Shown in pieces: positions 21,848 to 34,400 of a stretch of 64,000 nt of DNA; position 1 is the first letter of the stretch, and the number at the start of each line of letters is the position of its first letter. Under the pieces are notes generated by a model. It made no database searches. It was not told where the DNA came from and saw nothing but the letters and a program-made list of their open reading frames with translations. Origin of the DNA: Paulownia fortunei (lineage: Eukaryota; Streptophyta; Magnoliopsida; Lamiales; Paulowniaceae); NCBI GenBank assembly GCA_019321725.1, contig CM033115.1, positions 4,350,673 to 4,414,672 on the forward strand. Direction: 5' to 3'. The position numbers were made by a program, and so were the translations under genes.

Positions 21848-22556
21848 ATGGAGAAGATAGGCCTCAATCTCACTGTCAAGAAACTTGCAATAGCCACCAT
21901 ACTAGCCATTTTTCTGGTCTCTGTTGGTATGTGGATATTGCAATTCTCTTCCTGTTTTTCTTAAAATTGATTTTTTTTTTCTCGTGGCGATTTTATTACA
22001 TTCATTTCTCTCTCTCCTATTTTTTGTGAAATTAAACATTTTTCTCATGGCGATTTTATTACATTCCCATTTGTACAAATATATTTGTGTTGTTTGTTGG
22101 AATTATATAATTCATTGCTAACAAGAATATATATATATATATATATATATAATTGTCTAGTCTCAACAAAAAAATAAAGTTTCAGAAACGGGATTTGCTG
22201 TCTCTGAATGACTAACAAAAATAATTTTCTTGAGATAAAATGAGAATGAATGAATGACTCTGTGGACATACATATATATATATATATATAAATATATAAA
22301 TATATATTAACTATAATTTGATTCCATCATTTATTTAATGATATATCTAAGTACTATTCCATTATTGTAAATATTACTAATTTGCAATATATTTCAATTT
22401 GCAGATTGTGAAATAATAGGAGAAGCTAGATTTCAATGCCAAGCAAGATGTGAAGATTTGCCTGATGCTGATTGCAATAAGTTTTGCCAAAAATCAGGTT
22501 TCAAATCAGGGAAATGCATTCACCCCCTTTATCAATACTGTTGTTGCACTACTTGA
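21848..22556 (+). CDS. Defensin-like cysteine-rich secreted peptide B, 76 aa
   Basis: Two exons: 21848-21926 and 22405-22556, with the same phase and junction as its paralog at 13480-15010. The leader (MEKIGLNLTVKKLAIATI plus a hydrophobic run) differs from A at only three residues. The mature part has the same nine cysteines (C28, C38, C42, C50, C54, C64, C72-C74) with two extra residues (Ala-Asp) before the fourth cysteine. Twelve other mature residues differ, including three changes to lysine (E to K, I to K, Q to K), making B more basic. CX3C, GXC and CXC motifs are preserved, supporting a disulfide-stabilised secreted peptide. The intron is 478 bp against 1306 bp in A. AATAAA follows at 22587-22592. 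No gene-breaking change is seen, so both copies look functional. Confidence 0.85.
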
Positions 22557-22586
22557 TAGATTCTGCATTAGTATGTTAAGAAAATT

Positions 22587-22592
22587 AATAAA
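22587..22592 (+). terminator. Putative polyadenylation signal, gene B
   Basis: AATAAA 31 bp after the stop codon, conserved with gene A. Confidence 0.6.
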
Positions 22593-22599
22593 CATTGTA

Positions 22600-23726
22600 T
22601 GATGCTGCTGAAAATAATAATGCAATTAAAAATATAACTTTTATATTTTTCGACTTCTTATTTATGTATTATTCTTTTTTTCTTTCGATTTTAAGGAGTT
22701 AACTTAATCGTGTGAAAACCACTTCTTCGATTAGCAAATATAAACATTTCGCTACATCAAAATCAATGTTGTCCAACAATTCACGAGCTAAAAAATAATT
22801 TATGGAAGTACAATAATAATCATTAAGTCCAGAAAAAAAAAAATCATTCCATTTATGCAGGTAACCATGTCTATTAACAAATAATGTACAATGATGGTCT
22901 ATAATCTTAACATAAGTCCCCATGCTAAATTCAAAAGGTCCAATAAGAATAATTCAAACCCACATGCCTACAATTATTAAATAGTTTATACACCATATTA
23001 TATTGTAATACAATCCTCCTACAAATAATTATAAATACCTTATATCCCTTTATTTTTTAATTGTGTCATTTACATTGAATATTTATAACTTTTAGTTTTC
23101 GATTTATTATTATTTGTTTTGATGCTCACTTGAACATTAGATGGTTTTCGTTAGGATAATCTTGATATCTTAACAATTTGTGTATCGCATAGGAGCCCAC
23201 CTAAAAATTAATAACCCACAAATAATTGACTTTCAAGAATTAGAGAACTCATGGTACTAGACAACTTATAAATTAAAAGAAGCCAATTCTAAATAATGCT
23301 ACAAAAGCCAACATTAATTTGATTCCATTTTGTATAAACAACTTTTAACTCTCATCTTTCATTTTCCAAATAATTTTTTCTTAATCATTTTGGAACCATA
23401 AAAATAATTAACATAAGAAACTATAAAACCGATCAAAATTAGATTTGTCATGGCTAGAATTTTCTGATCAAAAATAATTTACATGACAATTGACCTAATT
23501 ATACAATAAATATATATATATATATATATCGTGCTCAAACTCGATCCGTTTTTACCCGTTCTTCCAGACCCCATCTCTATCAGCCATAAATTAACCGAAA
23601 CTTTCTCCAAACACCTATATGGCTTCCAAGTGGATTTTCTCTTTTTAACTCCTTCCATTCTTGTATAACTAACAAATAACCAATCCTAATTACCAGAAAA
23701 AAAAAAGCAAAATTAAAGAAATAAAC
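22600..23726. other. 3' flank of unit B and upstream region of the LEA-like gene
   Basis: Up to about 23530 this is duplicated (matches 15050-15975), ending in a TA microsatellite (23513-23530). The following 200 bp are single-copy and should hold the LEA-like gene's core promoter and leader; I see no clear TATA box apart from the microsatellite itself. Confidence 0.5.
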
Positions 23727-26105
23727 ATGGGAGTTTTGAGAGTAACATCCAAATGCATTTCCACTAGAGACATTTTTCTCAATAGTGCATGGATTTGTAG
23801 GGGATTTGTCTCTGCCACAAGGCCATCCCATAAAGTAAGTCACAATATTTTCACTTTTTTTTTTTTTTCCATATTCTTTGTGATATATGTTCTTTTGGCC
23901 TGGGGCTGGAGAGTCATCCAACATTTTGTTTAGATGCATTGTGCTAGATATTATAATTTTGTTCAGTTTAATTTTTATTTTTATTTTATTGCGTTAACGA
24001 AATTTTGTCCAAACTATCAAGACTGAGGTGCCAAAACTCTACAAGTAAGTTCATATATTGAGTATAAATTTTGAGGCGTGTGAGAATATTTATCTCACTC
24101 TATATGAGGTAAGTCTCGCTGTCTTCTATAAGTTTTAATTTTTATTTTTATTTTTGATAAATAACTATAATTATAATTAATTAGTTACTGATATTGGTGA
24201 TTGTATAAAAACTAAGGATTGATTAATATCTTGGTGCAGTATTTAATTATTATTTTTCTAAAAAAAATGAAGAGTTATTTTGTTTCTTTTATCCAGATAT
24301 TCCTGCATTTTCTAGATGAATAGATGCAGCATGTCTTAAGAAAAAAAACAAAAAACATGCACTTGTATTTAAAAGTATCATCAGTTCACCTATGTCACGC
24401 CAATAAAAGTACTTAGATTCTACTAGTGATTATTTTTGCTAGTTTGTGTCATTTTGCTAAAATTTATTTAATTGTTTTATTATGATAAATATATATTTTT
24501 ATATTTTATATATATTAACATAGGCGAAGATTGATAAAGAGACGTGTGGAAAGATAATAGAAGCAGCGGAAACAGTGAAAGATGGGACGAAAGAAGTGGT
24601 TCAAGAAGTGAAGCGCGCCAGTCAAGCCGTCACAGAAAAGGTCGCTAATGCTACAGGAAAGGTATGCCATTTTTCTTCCTTTTTTTTTTTTTTTTTTCAA
24701 AAAATTACAATTTTTTTTTATTACATGCACTTATATTATTTATCATCTCTTTGCCTTTGTCTATTTTTCCTTGTTTTAAATTTATAATTGGTCGGAGGTG
24801 TTTCAAAAAAAATAAAAAAAATAAATATATATATTTTTTTAAATTACTGTCTCAATTAAAATAATAACGTGATAAGCTGCCTCCAATCCAAAAATAATAA
24901 TAATATAATTTTTTTTTAATTTTAAAGTCTTTATTTCTAGACAAAGGGAGTATAATAATTTAACTAAGATCCAATATTATTTTATTTTTTTCTTACATGT
25001 TTCTTTCATAAATATTGTTATTGTAGGAGAAATATTACTCAGACTAATTTTAGGGATACATCGATCTCTTTCGAATTTATTTATTTCTTTAAGATAAAGT
25101 AGTATTTTCCAAATCTTCAATTGTGTTATCTCCAATTATATGATTTTTATGATTATAATAACATGTAAAAAGATTATGAATCTTTTGTATGCTAGTGAGG
25201 CATATTTCTAGTAACGAAGGCTAATTCATTAAAATGTCTTTGAGAATAATCTGGGTAATAATTTCATAACACATTTCACGCGTTCATATATATAGTTATA
25301 TAATTCAATTATTGTTTTTTTATTTTGATTAAATAGAATTACATATTTAGCTAATGATGTCTTGCTCAAATTATAAGGTTCAGACTGCAACATTCTATGT
25401 GCGGTTATTTTTTTCACTTTTATAGTAATTAATTAGTTGATTATAAATTATTGATAGTTATTAAAAATGAATTGGTTGATAGATGATTGATATTTTTTTA
25501 TAATAAAAATATAATCGATCCACCAAAAGAAAAATGAAATTATTTTATCAAAATAATAGCTTTTGTAAACTCTTTTCTATGGTTATAGTATTCTGAATTT
25601 TATTAAGAAAAAGATTTAAAATATATCCTTATTTTGGTTAGGAAGGAAAACTTTAAAATTTTAAGAATATAAATTTTACTATATTTTATAAATCATAGAA
25701 CTACTTTATTTATTTTTTAATGATACTCTACTCCGATGAAGAGTTTATCTAGAATGCTACTTTTTTTAAAATGAAAATATGATAAAATTTATTTTTTCAA
25801 CGCCTTTTGATTTACATTTTTCTTTTCCTCCACTTATAGATTCAAAAGAAGTCTTAAGCGATAAAACTTGGTGTTGGCTGATTTTATGTAATTGTTTAAT
25901 TATGTAATTAATTTTGAAAGAAAAAGAAATAAATAAATATATATATGTATATGTAATTAATTTTTTATTGCAGATGGTGGCGGATGTGGCCAAAAAGGGG
26001 TTTGAAAAGGCGTCGGAAACTGCAGAGAGCAAAAGAGGCAAAGACGTTTTAGACACAGCCAAAGTCGCTACGGAAGCTTATAAAGAAAAAGTCGATAATA
26101 AGTGA
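23727..26105 (+). CDS. LEA-like protein with probable mitochondrial presequence, 125 aa
   Basis: Three phase-0 exons: 23727-23834 (36 codons, donor GTAAGT), 24524-24661 (46 codons, acceptor CATAG, donor GTATGC) and 25974-26105 (44 codons including stop). Exon 1 gives an Arg/Ser-rich, acid-poor N-terminus (MGVLRVTSKCISTRDIF...FVSATRPSHK) resembling a mitochondrial targeting peptide. The remainder is hydrophilic, Lys/Glu/Ala-rich and predicted to be amphipathic helix, with repeats like AAETVKDGTKEV, ASQAVTEKVANATGK and KASETAESKRGKDVLDTAK. This is the composition of group 3 late embryogenesis abundant proteins, which protect membranes and enzymes during drying; organelle-targeted members are known. 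Assignment rests on composition and 11-mer-like periodicity, not on an exact family match. Introns are AT-rich and long (689 and 1312 bp). Confidence 0.82.
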
Positions 26106-26657
26106 ATATATATATATATATATATAATCATTATATTTTATATATTTAATTTAAAAATTCAATTTTAGAACATCAAGAATTTTTATTTTTATTCATTGCC
26201 CCTATGTAGTTTTGTTCAGTTTAATTAGTCTAATACGATTATTTTCTCGATACACATTTTTTATCCTAATTTCTTAATTTTCCTATAGTTTTTCTATATT
26301 TTCATTTAGTAGATTGCATCTTTTCAACAAACTACTTCTCTATGATTCGTGAACATTAACAAAAAAATAAATAAAGAGAATTTGCGATAGCAAAAAGAAT
26401 TATATATTACAGTGGCATATATTATTGACTAGTACATAAATGTACAGAATAAAAGTAAAATAAGAAAGGAAATCTCAAAATTATATAACATGAAACAAAT
26501 AACCTATAAAGCAAAAGGTTGATTTTTACAAATAAGAATGCTTTCTATATTTTCTTACATATAGCTTGGGATTTTAATTTTCTAAATTTTATCTTGTTGG
26601 CATTGGGCAAAGTAAAAATAGATTAGAGAGAATCCAAATTAATCTGATTTAGGATTT

Positions 26658-26697
<40 letters not shown>

Positions 26698-27520
26698 TTA
26701 AGAAATTAAGAAATACTAATATAATATTGAATGAAGGTATCAAAATTGTTACTAATTATGCTTTTTTAGTTGTTACAAATTTTAGTAGTTGCAACTCTTT
26801 TTTAGTCATTATTGTTAACAAGTAAAAATACATATATAATAACAACAAAATAAATATAAACAAGCAAAAGTTATCCAAGAGTTACTATTGACAATGCTTA
26901 TTATTATTTATGTCACTATACATATAAATAAATATATATTGTTCGTAATAACAAATTAAAAAGACTGCGCTAATTTTTTTAGTGTAATTGGATTAGAATC
27001 TTGTTGGACAAAGTTCATGTCTAAAATGTTTGCAATTTTGAAATAATTGCTACTAGTTAATTTGGATAATTTTTTGTTTGATATAGATATAAATAAATAA
27101 ATTGGATAAAAAAATAAAGCAAAAATATATTGAATTATGCACATTTTTACACTTTGCCACCTAAATTATTTTTTGTAATATTTTATAATTCAAGTTATAT
27201 ATTTTTTTACACATTGCAATATATGACGGTAAGCCAAATTTTATATCTAGCATTATACTATCTTGGAAAAAGTTCCTTTCGAGTCATCTAAGGGAATTCT
27301 AACGAAATAGTATGTCAAAATTTGATCATATATATAGTGATGAGTAAAAAATATTTAGTTTGGATAGTAAAATATTAAAAAATAAATGATAAAATATACA
27401 AATATGTAAATTATGTTGGCAAAATATTTTTTCTCTAATTAGCTCAAAATTACGCACCCTTGCCCAGTCCACACAACCAGCCCCACCATACAAACACATC
27501 GTTAAAATGTTTGGGAAGAA
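26106..27520. other. Intergenic, no supported gene
   Basis: 3' flank of the LEA-like gene followed by AT-rich DNA. An AAT trinucleotide microsatellite of about 11 units lies at 26663-26697. Confidence 0.6.
26663..26697. repeat. AAT microsatellite
   Basis: About 11 uninterrupted AAT units. Confidence 0.9.
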
Positions 27521-27528
27521 CTATTATG

Positions 27529-28029
27529 CAATGTTGCTAAAATCGGACTGGATCGGCTAGTTCAACCGGTTCGATTGACAATCAGAGGTCGGTCTGGTCC
27601 GATTAGATCCAAAAATCATTTTGACCAGTTTGACAGGTCAAAACTGGTAATCAACTTATCAAACTGGTCAAAACCGCCCAATATGGGTCAAAATCGGTTA
27701 AAATCGATTGATCGATTTTAATATTTTTTTTTAATTTTTTGTTGTTAATTTTTATAAAGGTATAAATTTGATATTTTTTTATATTTATGTGATTATTTGA
27801 ATTTTGTGTGTTTATTATATGTGTTTTTATGTAACTATTTATTTATTTTTACATTTAAAATATATTATATAACAATTAATATATTATATTATTATTTTAC
27901 ATAATAAAATAAAAAAATATAATTAATTTTCATTAAATCGGTCCGACCGTCGGTTGAACCGGTCCTACCGGTTAAACTACTAATTTTAACAAAATCGATT
28001 TGGTTATCGGTCCGATTATGAAAATATTG
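27529..28029. mobile_element. Non-autonomous hAT-type element, 501 bp, copy 1
   Basis: Flanked by a perfect 8-bp duplication CTATTATG (27521-27528 and 28030-28037). Terminal inverted repeats: left CAATGTTGCTAAAATCGGAC, right read inward CAATATTTTCATAATCGGAC. The ends are rich in CCGGTT/GGTCCGA words and the centre is AT-rich. A second copy of the same family lies at 52025-52440. No coding capacity. Confidence 0.9.
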
Positions 28030-28226
28030 CTATTATGTATGACTTACATATTCAATGTTGTCAGATCTATAACTAAAAAAAAAAAAAAGACATAGATGTA
28101 TGATTTAAATGGTTAAAATTCATAATTTAAAATTTTACAACTATGGAGTCTTATGTTTAAATTATTTTTACACATGATGATTTTTTTGTAATTTTATAAA
28201 ATTCATTAGCAAATTCTATTGAAAAA

Positions 28227-28644
28227 CTAAGACTTTGTTTGGTTTTAGTCCGATTTTAATTTCATCAGTATTCTGAAAATAAAACCAAACATTCAAATAC
28301 TAAATTCCTTCAAAACACATCCATTCTAAATATACTATAAAAAAATTCTATCATTGTTATACATATATACATATTTTCATAAATATTTAAATTATATTAT
28401 TAATAAAATATATATATTTATATTATTCAATCATTATATTAATTTAAAAATAATATATAATAATATGACACTACTAACTATACAAAATCTTATAAGAAAT
28501 GATATATACAATATAAATTATTTATTTCAGAACAAAATCAAACATACATCACAATTTTCATATATTTTCATACAGTAAATTTTCTCAATTTTTTTTACAA
28601 AAATGCTAAAATTGGAACGAAACTAATTCAAAACAAAACCTTAG
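28227..28644. mobile_element. MITE-like element, 418 bp
   Basis: Inverted ends: left CTAAGACTTTGTTTGGTTTT, right read inward CTAAGGTTTTGTTTTGAATT, followed inward by TTAGTCCGATTTTAATT and TTAGTTTCGTTCCAATTTTA respectively. The centre is AT-rich. No convincing target duplication, so the superfamily is left open. Confidence 0.6.
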
Positions 28645-29929
28645 AATCATTCTAGAAATTGAATCCATTTGAAGTTGTAAAATTTTAGGAGTTTGAGTTC
28701 AAATACTTAGATTGTTCTTGCTTGTATTTTTTGTTTAAGAAAAAGCCGCTCAATAATTTATTTTTTTTCCGACAGAATACACTTTCTTGTGAAAATTCTC
28801 AGAAAAACTATCCCAAAAAGCCCTATTTCAAATCTCTTGCTTTTTTAATCTATTTCCATAAAAATCGCTTAAACACATGTCACTGATACTTTTCATTCAT
28901 AGAAACTCATCATTTTCTCATTTCAAAGTACAAAAACTATTGGTGATTTAACGTCACATTAATAGATTGCCTTCTTCCTTCTCCACCCATTTTGCTTCCA
29001 ATTTCATTTCACCCACCAAGTACCATTGAAAAAATAGCCGATTATATGTACCAGAAAAATGAAAGGTACCACACTGTTACTGAGTACACTGAAATGGGAT
29101 GGCCAGTAAAATATTCAAGTACCTATTAAAATATTTAAAATAGGATGATTATTAAAATATTCAAAAAATATAATTACCATATGATCAAACATTGAAACTA
29201 TCAAATTTTAAAAATTAGCATCAATCTTGTCTGTAAATAGAATTATCATTTCATAGTTAAAACACACACAAAAAGAAAGAGAGAAAACAAGAGAATTGAG
29301 TGAGAGAAAAATAGAGTGATTTGAGAGAAAAAGTAAGAAAAAAAATTCTAAAAAAAATTATTTCTCTCTTAAAATAGTTCATATTTTTCTTTAATATTTT
29401 AAATTGAGAAATTTAAGATATTTGTAATCCAATATATATTATCTTGAAAATTATTTATATATTCCTTAATTTAAAGAGAATTTTGTAAGCATACTATATA
29501 CATAATAGAAGTTTTATATAAACTACAGTCCCATAATTTTTCCTAATTTGAGTTTTCACATAAAAATTTTTATATTGTATTTTTACTCTCTTACATTATT
29601 TTTCTGAAATTCTTGATTTGATTTATTTATAATTCAACAAGTGGGAAAATAAGTTTATAAACTATTTTTTGATTTGATCCATTTATAATTTGACAAGTGT
29701 AAAAATAATTTTATGATTTCGCTGTATTCTAGTAATTTATTTTCACTCTATTTTCCAACAACATCCACTTTGCATATTTTTGTAAGATTCAGGTCGATTA
29801 TCTTCTCAAATAACAGATGAAATGGGTTTAATTTTTCTATTTTCTATATTGCCTTCATTGCATGGTAGGTTCTACTTTGGTTGTTTCTCTTGTCCTATAT
29901 ATTTATATGTTCTTCATGTGGGAGTTTCG
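28645..29929. other. Intergenic, no supported gene
   Basis: AT-rich DNA with a GA-rich patch at 29270-29340 (repeated GAGAGAAAA). No frame or RNA gene recognised. Confidence 0.5.
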
Positions 29930-30255
29930 ATTATTGGTTTCACATGGGTTATGAGGAATCGTTTGTGTACATGTTTGAAGAAGAAAAAGCAGTAAGGGGA
30001 GTCTGCGCGTTGAAGGGCTGGGCAACGGCGATGGATTCAAATTTTGTTGAGGAATTATGTGTGTATGTGTGGAAATTTGAAGAAGAAGAAGAAGAAGAAG
30101 AAGCATGGGGTTGAGCGAGGGGAGCCTGGGCGGTGACAAAGGTGGGCGGCGACGGTGGATTTGGGCTTTTTTGAGGAATTGCGTGTGTGTATTTGTTTGA
30201 AAGAGGAGGAGGAGGGGAAGGGGTAGTGGCAACGACGGCGGCGGCGGCATCCAAT
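29930..30255. repeat. GC-rich imperfect tandem repeat, three units
   Basis: Three degenerate units of about 97-123 bp begin at GAGGAATCGTTTGTGTACAT (29952), GAGGAATTATGTGTGTATGT (about 30049) and GAGGAATTGCGTGTGTGTAT (about 30172). Each continues with a TTTGAAGAAG or TTTGAAAGAGG purine stretch, and between them lie GGGC/GGCGACGG(T)GGATT blocks. It ends in a GGC run (30234-30249). Frames on both strands cross it (29881-30114 +, 29903-30250 -) but are low-complexity and I do not call them genes. Confidence 0.7.
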
Positions 30256-31406
30256 GAAGGAAGAAGTATATTATAAATATATTATGTATTTTTTATATAA
30301 ATATAAAATAATTATGAATATTATTTGAAAGAAATAATAATACTTTCAATTTGTACAAATATACAAAATCTTTATGATTAAATTACTAATTATTAAAATA
30401 AATTTTAAAAATAGATGGTAATATATAATTATTTTCTATTTAGTACTAATTAGGTAGTAATAAAAAATAATTATATAATATTTTTTTTAAAATTAAATTA
30501 ACAAATAATTTCAAAACCCACATCCCAACAACATTCATTAATTTTTTTTATAAAAATTCTTACATAAAACTTCACATCAATTATTATCAATACATTTTCT
30601 ATTTCACGCCCAACAACACTATCAAAATTTATTATTTTTTTTTCAAAATATTTTTTTTCACTATCCTAGACAAGCAATTACATATACTTAATCACTATGC
30701 TGACAATTATATTACAAGTAGACCGTGATTTAATAGTAATAATAAGCATTGTTTGTTTTTATTAATTTTCAAGTTTATTTTTATTTTTGTATTGATTATT
30801 ATATGAAAAAAATATGTTTAAATATAATGTAGTGACTTTGTTGGATTGAGATAACATTTATTTTCTTTATATCTCAACAATCAAATTATCTTGCATTAAT
30901 AAATTATTATTTAATTTATTATAAATTTCTTTATAAAAAAATTTATTTAATTAGTTTGTAAATTTTAAGTATTTTAAAATTAACAAAATATCTTATCAAA
31001 CATAACTAAACTTTTTATTTTTAATTTTATCAAAGGAAAAAATTAATCTCTTTACCAAACATTATGTAGGTCCAATTACGATCCTAAGATCTTTCTCGAT
31101 CAATGCCTTTTTTTTTTTTTTAATTCTAGTCAATTTTCTGCTAATTTTTTTTTATCATTAGCATCCGTTATAATTTTAGTTAATAAATATCTTAAATATT
31201 TTTTTCCTCTTTCGGATTCTATTATTCCTCCTAAAAGAAGAATATATTCTTCCAACAAATATATAAAATTAAAATAAAAACAAATTACATCACTTCTCCA
31301 TTTTAAGCTCCTTTTTTGAGAAAGTACTAGGCGGTATAGAATCAAGAAAAAGTGGAGAAGGGGAAAAAAAAAGGCGAAAAGAAAAGAAAACACAAGCGCG
31401 GGAAAA
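30256..31406. other. AT-rich intergenic and upstream region of the ITPase gene
   Basis: No gene seen. The last 80 bp (31325-31406) are purine-rich (GGAGAAGGGG, AAAAGAAAAG) and probably form the ITPase leader; no TATA box is obvious. Confidence 0.5.
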
Positions 31407-34400
31407 ATGGCGGCAGCGGTTGGTGGGAGGGCGGTGGTGCTGTCACAGCCGGTGACGTTCGTAACAGGCAACGCCAAGAAGCTCGAAGAAGTTCGCGCAA
31501 TCCTCGGCAACTCAATCCCCTTTCGCTCCCTCAAACTCGATCGTACGTTACAAATCCACGCTCTACTCGTCTCTGTTTGTGAGCGCGAGATGTTTTTTTT
31601 TTCAGTGATTTTTTTTTTCTGGGTTTTGTGTTTTTTCGAACAGTGCCAGAATTACAAGGTGAGCCTGAGGAGATTTCCAAAGAGAAGGCTCGATTAGCTG
31701 CGAAAGAGGTACCACAGAAACGTACACACAACTTGTTTGTAGAAATGTTTACATGAGAATGATGAATATTTTATGGGTGTTGATTCTGTTATTTCGTTGA
31801 AGGTAAATGGGCCGGTTCTGGTGGAGGACACCTGTCTTTGTTTCAATGCTCTCAAGGGTCTCCCAGGTAATCTAAGTCTCTGTGCATACACCATAAAAAT
31901 GATAAATGTTTAGAATGTGGGGACATTTACTTAAGGGTTTCTTTTAGAATTCTTGATTCATTGTTCTCAATGTGTGTAGTGGCTAATGGTTAAAACAATT
32001 TTGCAGGGCCTTACATGTAAGTTTCATGCTTAATCTTCTACCGAGGTGAAGTTCCTTTTTTATTTTCTTATGTAGGCATTATGAACTCCTAAACTACTAG
32101 TAAAATTTATTTATGATGAGCCTAGATAACAGACGTTCAGGCTCGGGATTGTGTCTGGTGAATGTAATAAGACTATGGTAATGATGTAAACTAATGTAGG
32201 ATCTTGTACGCGGTATTCTTTTCTTCTCTGGAAGCTGAGTTTAATACTGTAACAGGATATGGTTATTTATGTTTTATAGAAAATGTGAATTTTCCTTTGA
32301 GAAAAAGGCCGTTTGACCCAAGAAGTCAAATTTCTCATCATTGCTAAGATGAAGATAAAATCACTGTTGTTACTATATTATTATCAAATGCATCCATTTT
32401 CATTAAGAAGCTAGTGTGGACAAAAAGCATCCAATTTTCAGCTCTAGCTCAAACTAGGATGGATTGAAACTTCAACACAAGCTCAAAATTTTTGTTCCTA
32501 AGCTTAGCTTGAGCCTCAATTTGCTAGCTTCGTTGAGCTCTGCTCATATATTTCTCAGAATCTGAATCTTGAGCTTGAAGCTTCTTGAATGTTTGGCTCT
32601 TCTCTGCTGATTTGCATCCATTCTTCAGCTTGTAAGGCAGAGGATATTTCTAGTGAGAGTTCAACTTAATTTGCTATAAAATCTCAATTTGATCAATAAT
32701 TGGTAAGAGAAAATATTCAACTTGCCTATATACGCTATGCTTGGCATACATTCTGGCTTCAATCTAACTGGTTTTTCAACGTCATTTTCTAATACCACTA
32801 GACATTGTTGTCTGTTTCTGGAAGGAATAAAACTGATGTGATTCTGATATTGACTATGAGGGGCTTTAAAATGTATAACTTGCTGCTTATAAAAAAGAAG
32901 TTAAGAGTTACCATTAGTTCCTTCTTTTATGCACTTAAAACTTTCTACACGCCTGCAGTGTTGGTATTTTATGTCTTTATACCTTGGAGTTATTAAACAA
33001 AGTGATACCAGTCTTCAAATTTAGTCACTTGGATTATCAAGCCATAACTTCTGCCAAAAATTTTCCTTGATGAACTTTGGACTTTAGTTTATGCCTTGGA
33101 TGTTGTACCTTAATCTTGTCTCCAGTTTTATGTTCCTTCTTTTGCTTAATCCTTATATTTTTCTGTGCAATTTTCTTTATAGTTTCACTAATAAGAATTT
33201 CTTTCCAAGGCACCTTATGTACTTACCACTGCCCCCTCCCTCGGCCCAAGAAAATAAGTAAAAGAAAACCTGAACTTTTACTTTCATCTTTGAGTGATTA
33301 CATTGTCGTTGGGCACTAAGGATCCTGCGCTTGTACTTCGTGCTCATGGTTGTCCAGTTGTCCTTGATATTACTATTGTTTGATGTATTCTTGAATTATT
33401 CTTTGAATCTTCTTAGCAGAATTCTGAACCTGTGATGGCATGCAAGCTTTAGAATACTATTAAATGCGAGAAAGATTGAATCAGATACATGATGTATTTT
33501 GTCTGCTTTACAATACTATTAATTCGAGAAAGATTGAAACAAATACATCATGTATTTTGTCTTCTTCTTAGTTGTATATTCATAGTGACATTTTGTAAAC
33601 TTGTCAGTGGGCATAAAGGCTCAATTGAATTGTTTATTTTTTCTCAATATTATCTAATCATCGTTACTATTTCTGTTTTTCTGGCCCCTACTGAATTGGA
33701 TAACAAATTTGCAGCAAGTGGTTTCTGCAGAAGATAGGTCATGAAGGTATTGTCGCTCAGTTTAGTTCCCTTTCTTGTGCAATCATTGTACTTGCCTACA
33801 ACTTTATTAATTTGAAGTCGCTTATGTTATATTCTCTTTTTAGGTCTGAACAATTTATTGATGGCATATGAGGATAAATCGGCTTATGCTCTTTGTGTAT
33901 TCTCTCTTGCTCTTGGGCCAAATTCAGATCCAATTACCTTTTTGGGGAAAACCCCGGTATGTTCTTCCAGGAATAAACAAAATACTTTTATACTTTTTGT
34001 TAGCAAAATAGATGTACTGACCTGATCTTTGAGCACACATTTTTTTCTGGGTCGAGTTCTGTGATTTAAGTGAACAGAGAAGAAAAAAAACACTGGAAAT
34101 AGAAGGAAACTAGAAATTTGAGGGAAAAATGAAAAAGAGAGGAAGACAAGTGAAGTTCGGAGGCCAACAGAGCAATAATATAGTAATCCTAACATTCGAT
34201 GAAGGTGCCTTACATGCATCTATAATTTATAATTGCTCTTAATATGAACTCAAATTCATTGTGAAATTAACATTGGAAATTACAACCAATTGAAACAAAA
34301 TTGGCAATGTAGACAGAGAGGTATATGTGTGTGGTGCCTCCCCGCATGCCAACTCCTATCTATATGCTTAGGCAGATATAGCTAACTGAAAAATGAGTGG

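Larger units (their letters stand above)
17150..23530. repeat. Tandem segmental duplication, unit B
   Basis: Second copy of unit A, in the same orientation and separated from it by about 1.2 kb. It differs by insertions at 19124-20000 and about 20338-20925, by lacking the internal second copy seen at 10495-11560, and by having one intronic repeat unit where A has four. Confidence 0.85.

Noticed and set aside
29881..30254. Frames of 77-115 codons on both strands
   Set aside because: Low-complexity tandem repeat; no homology, no clear start context, overlapping on opposite strands.
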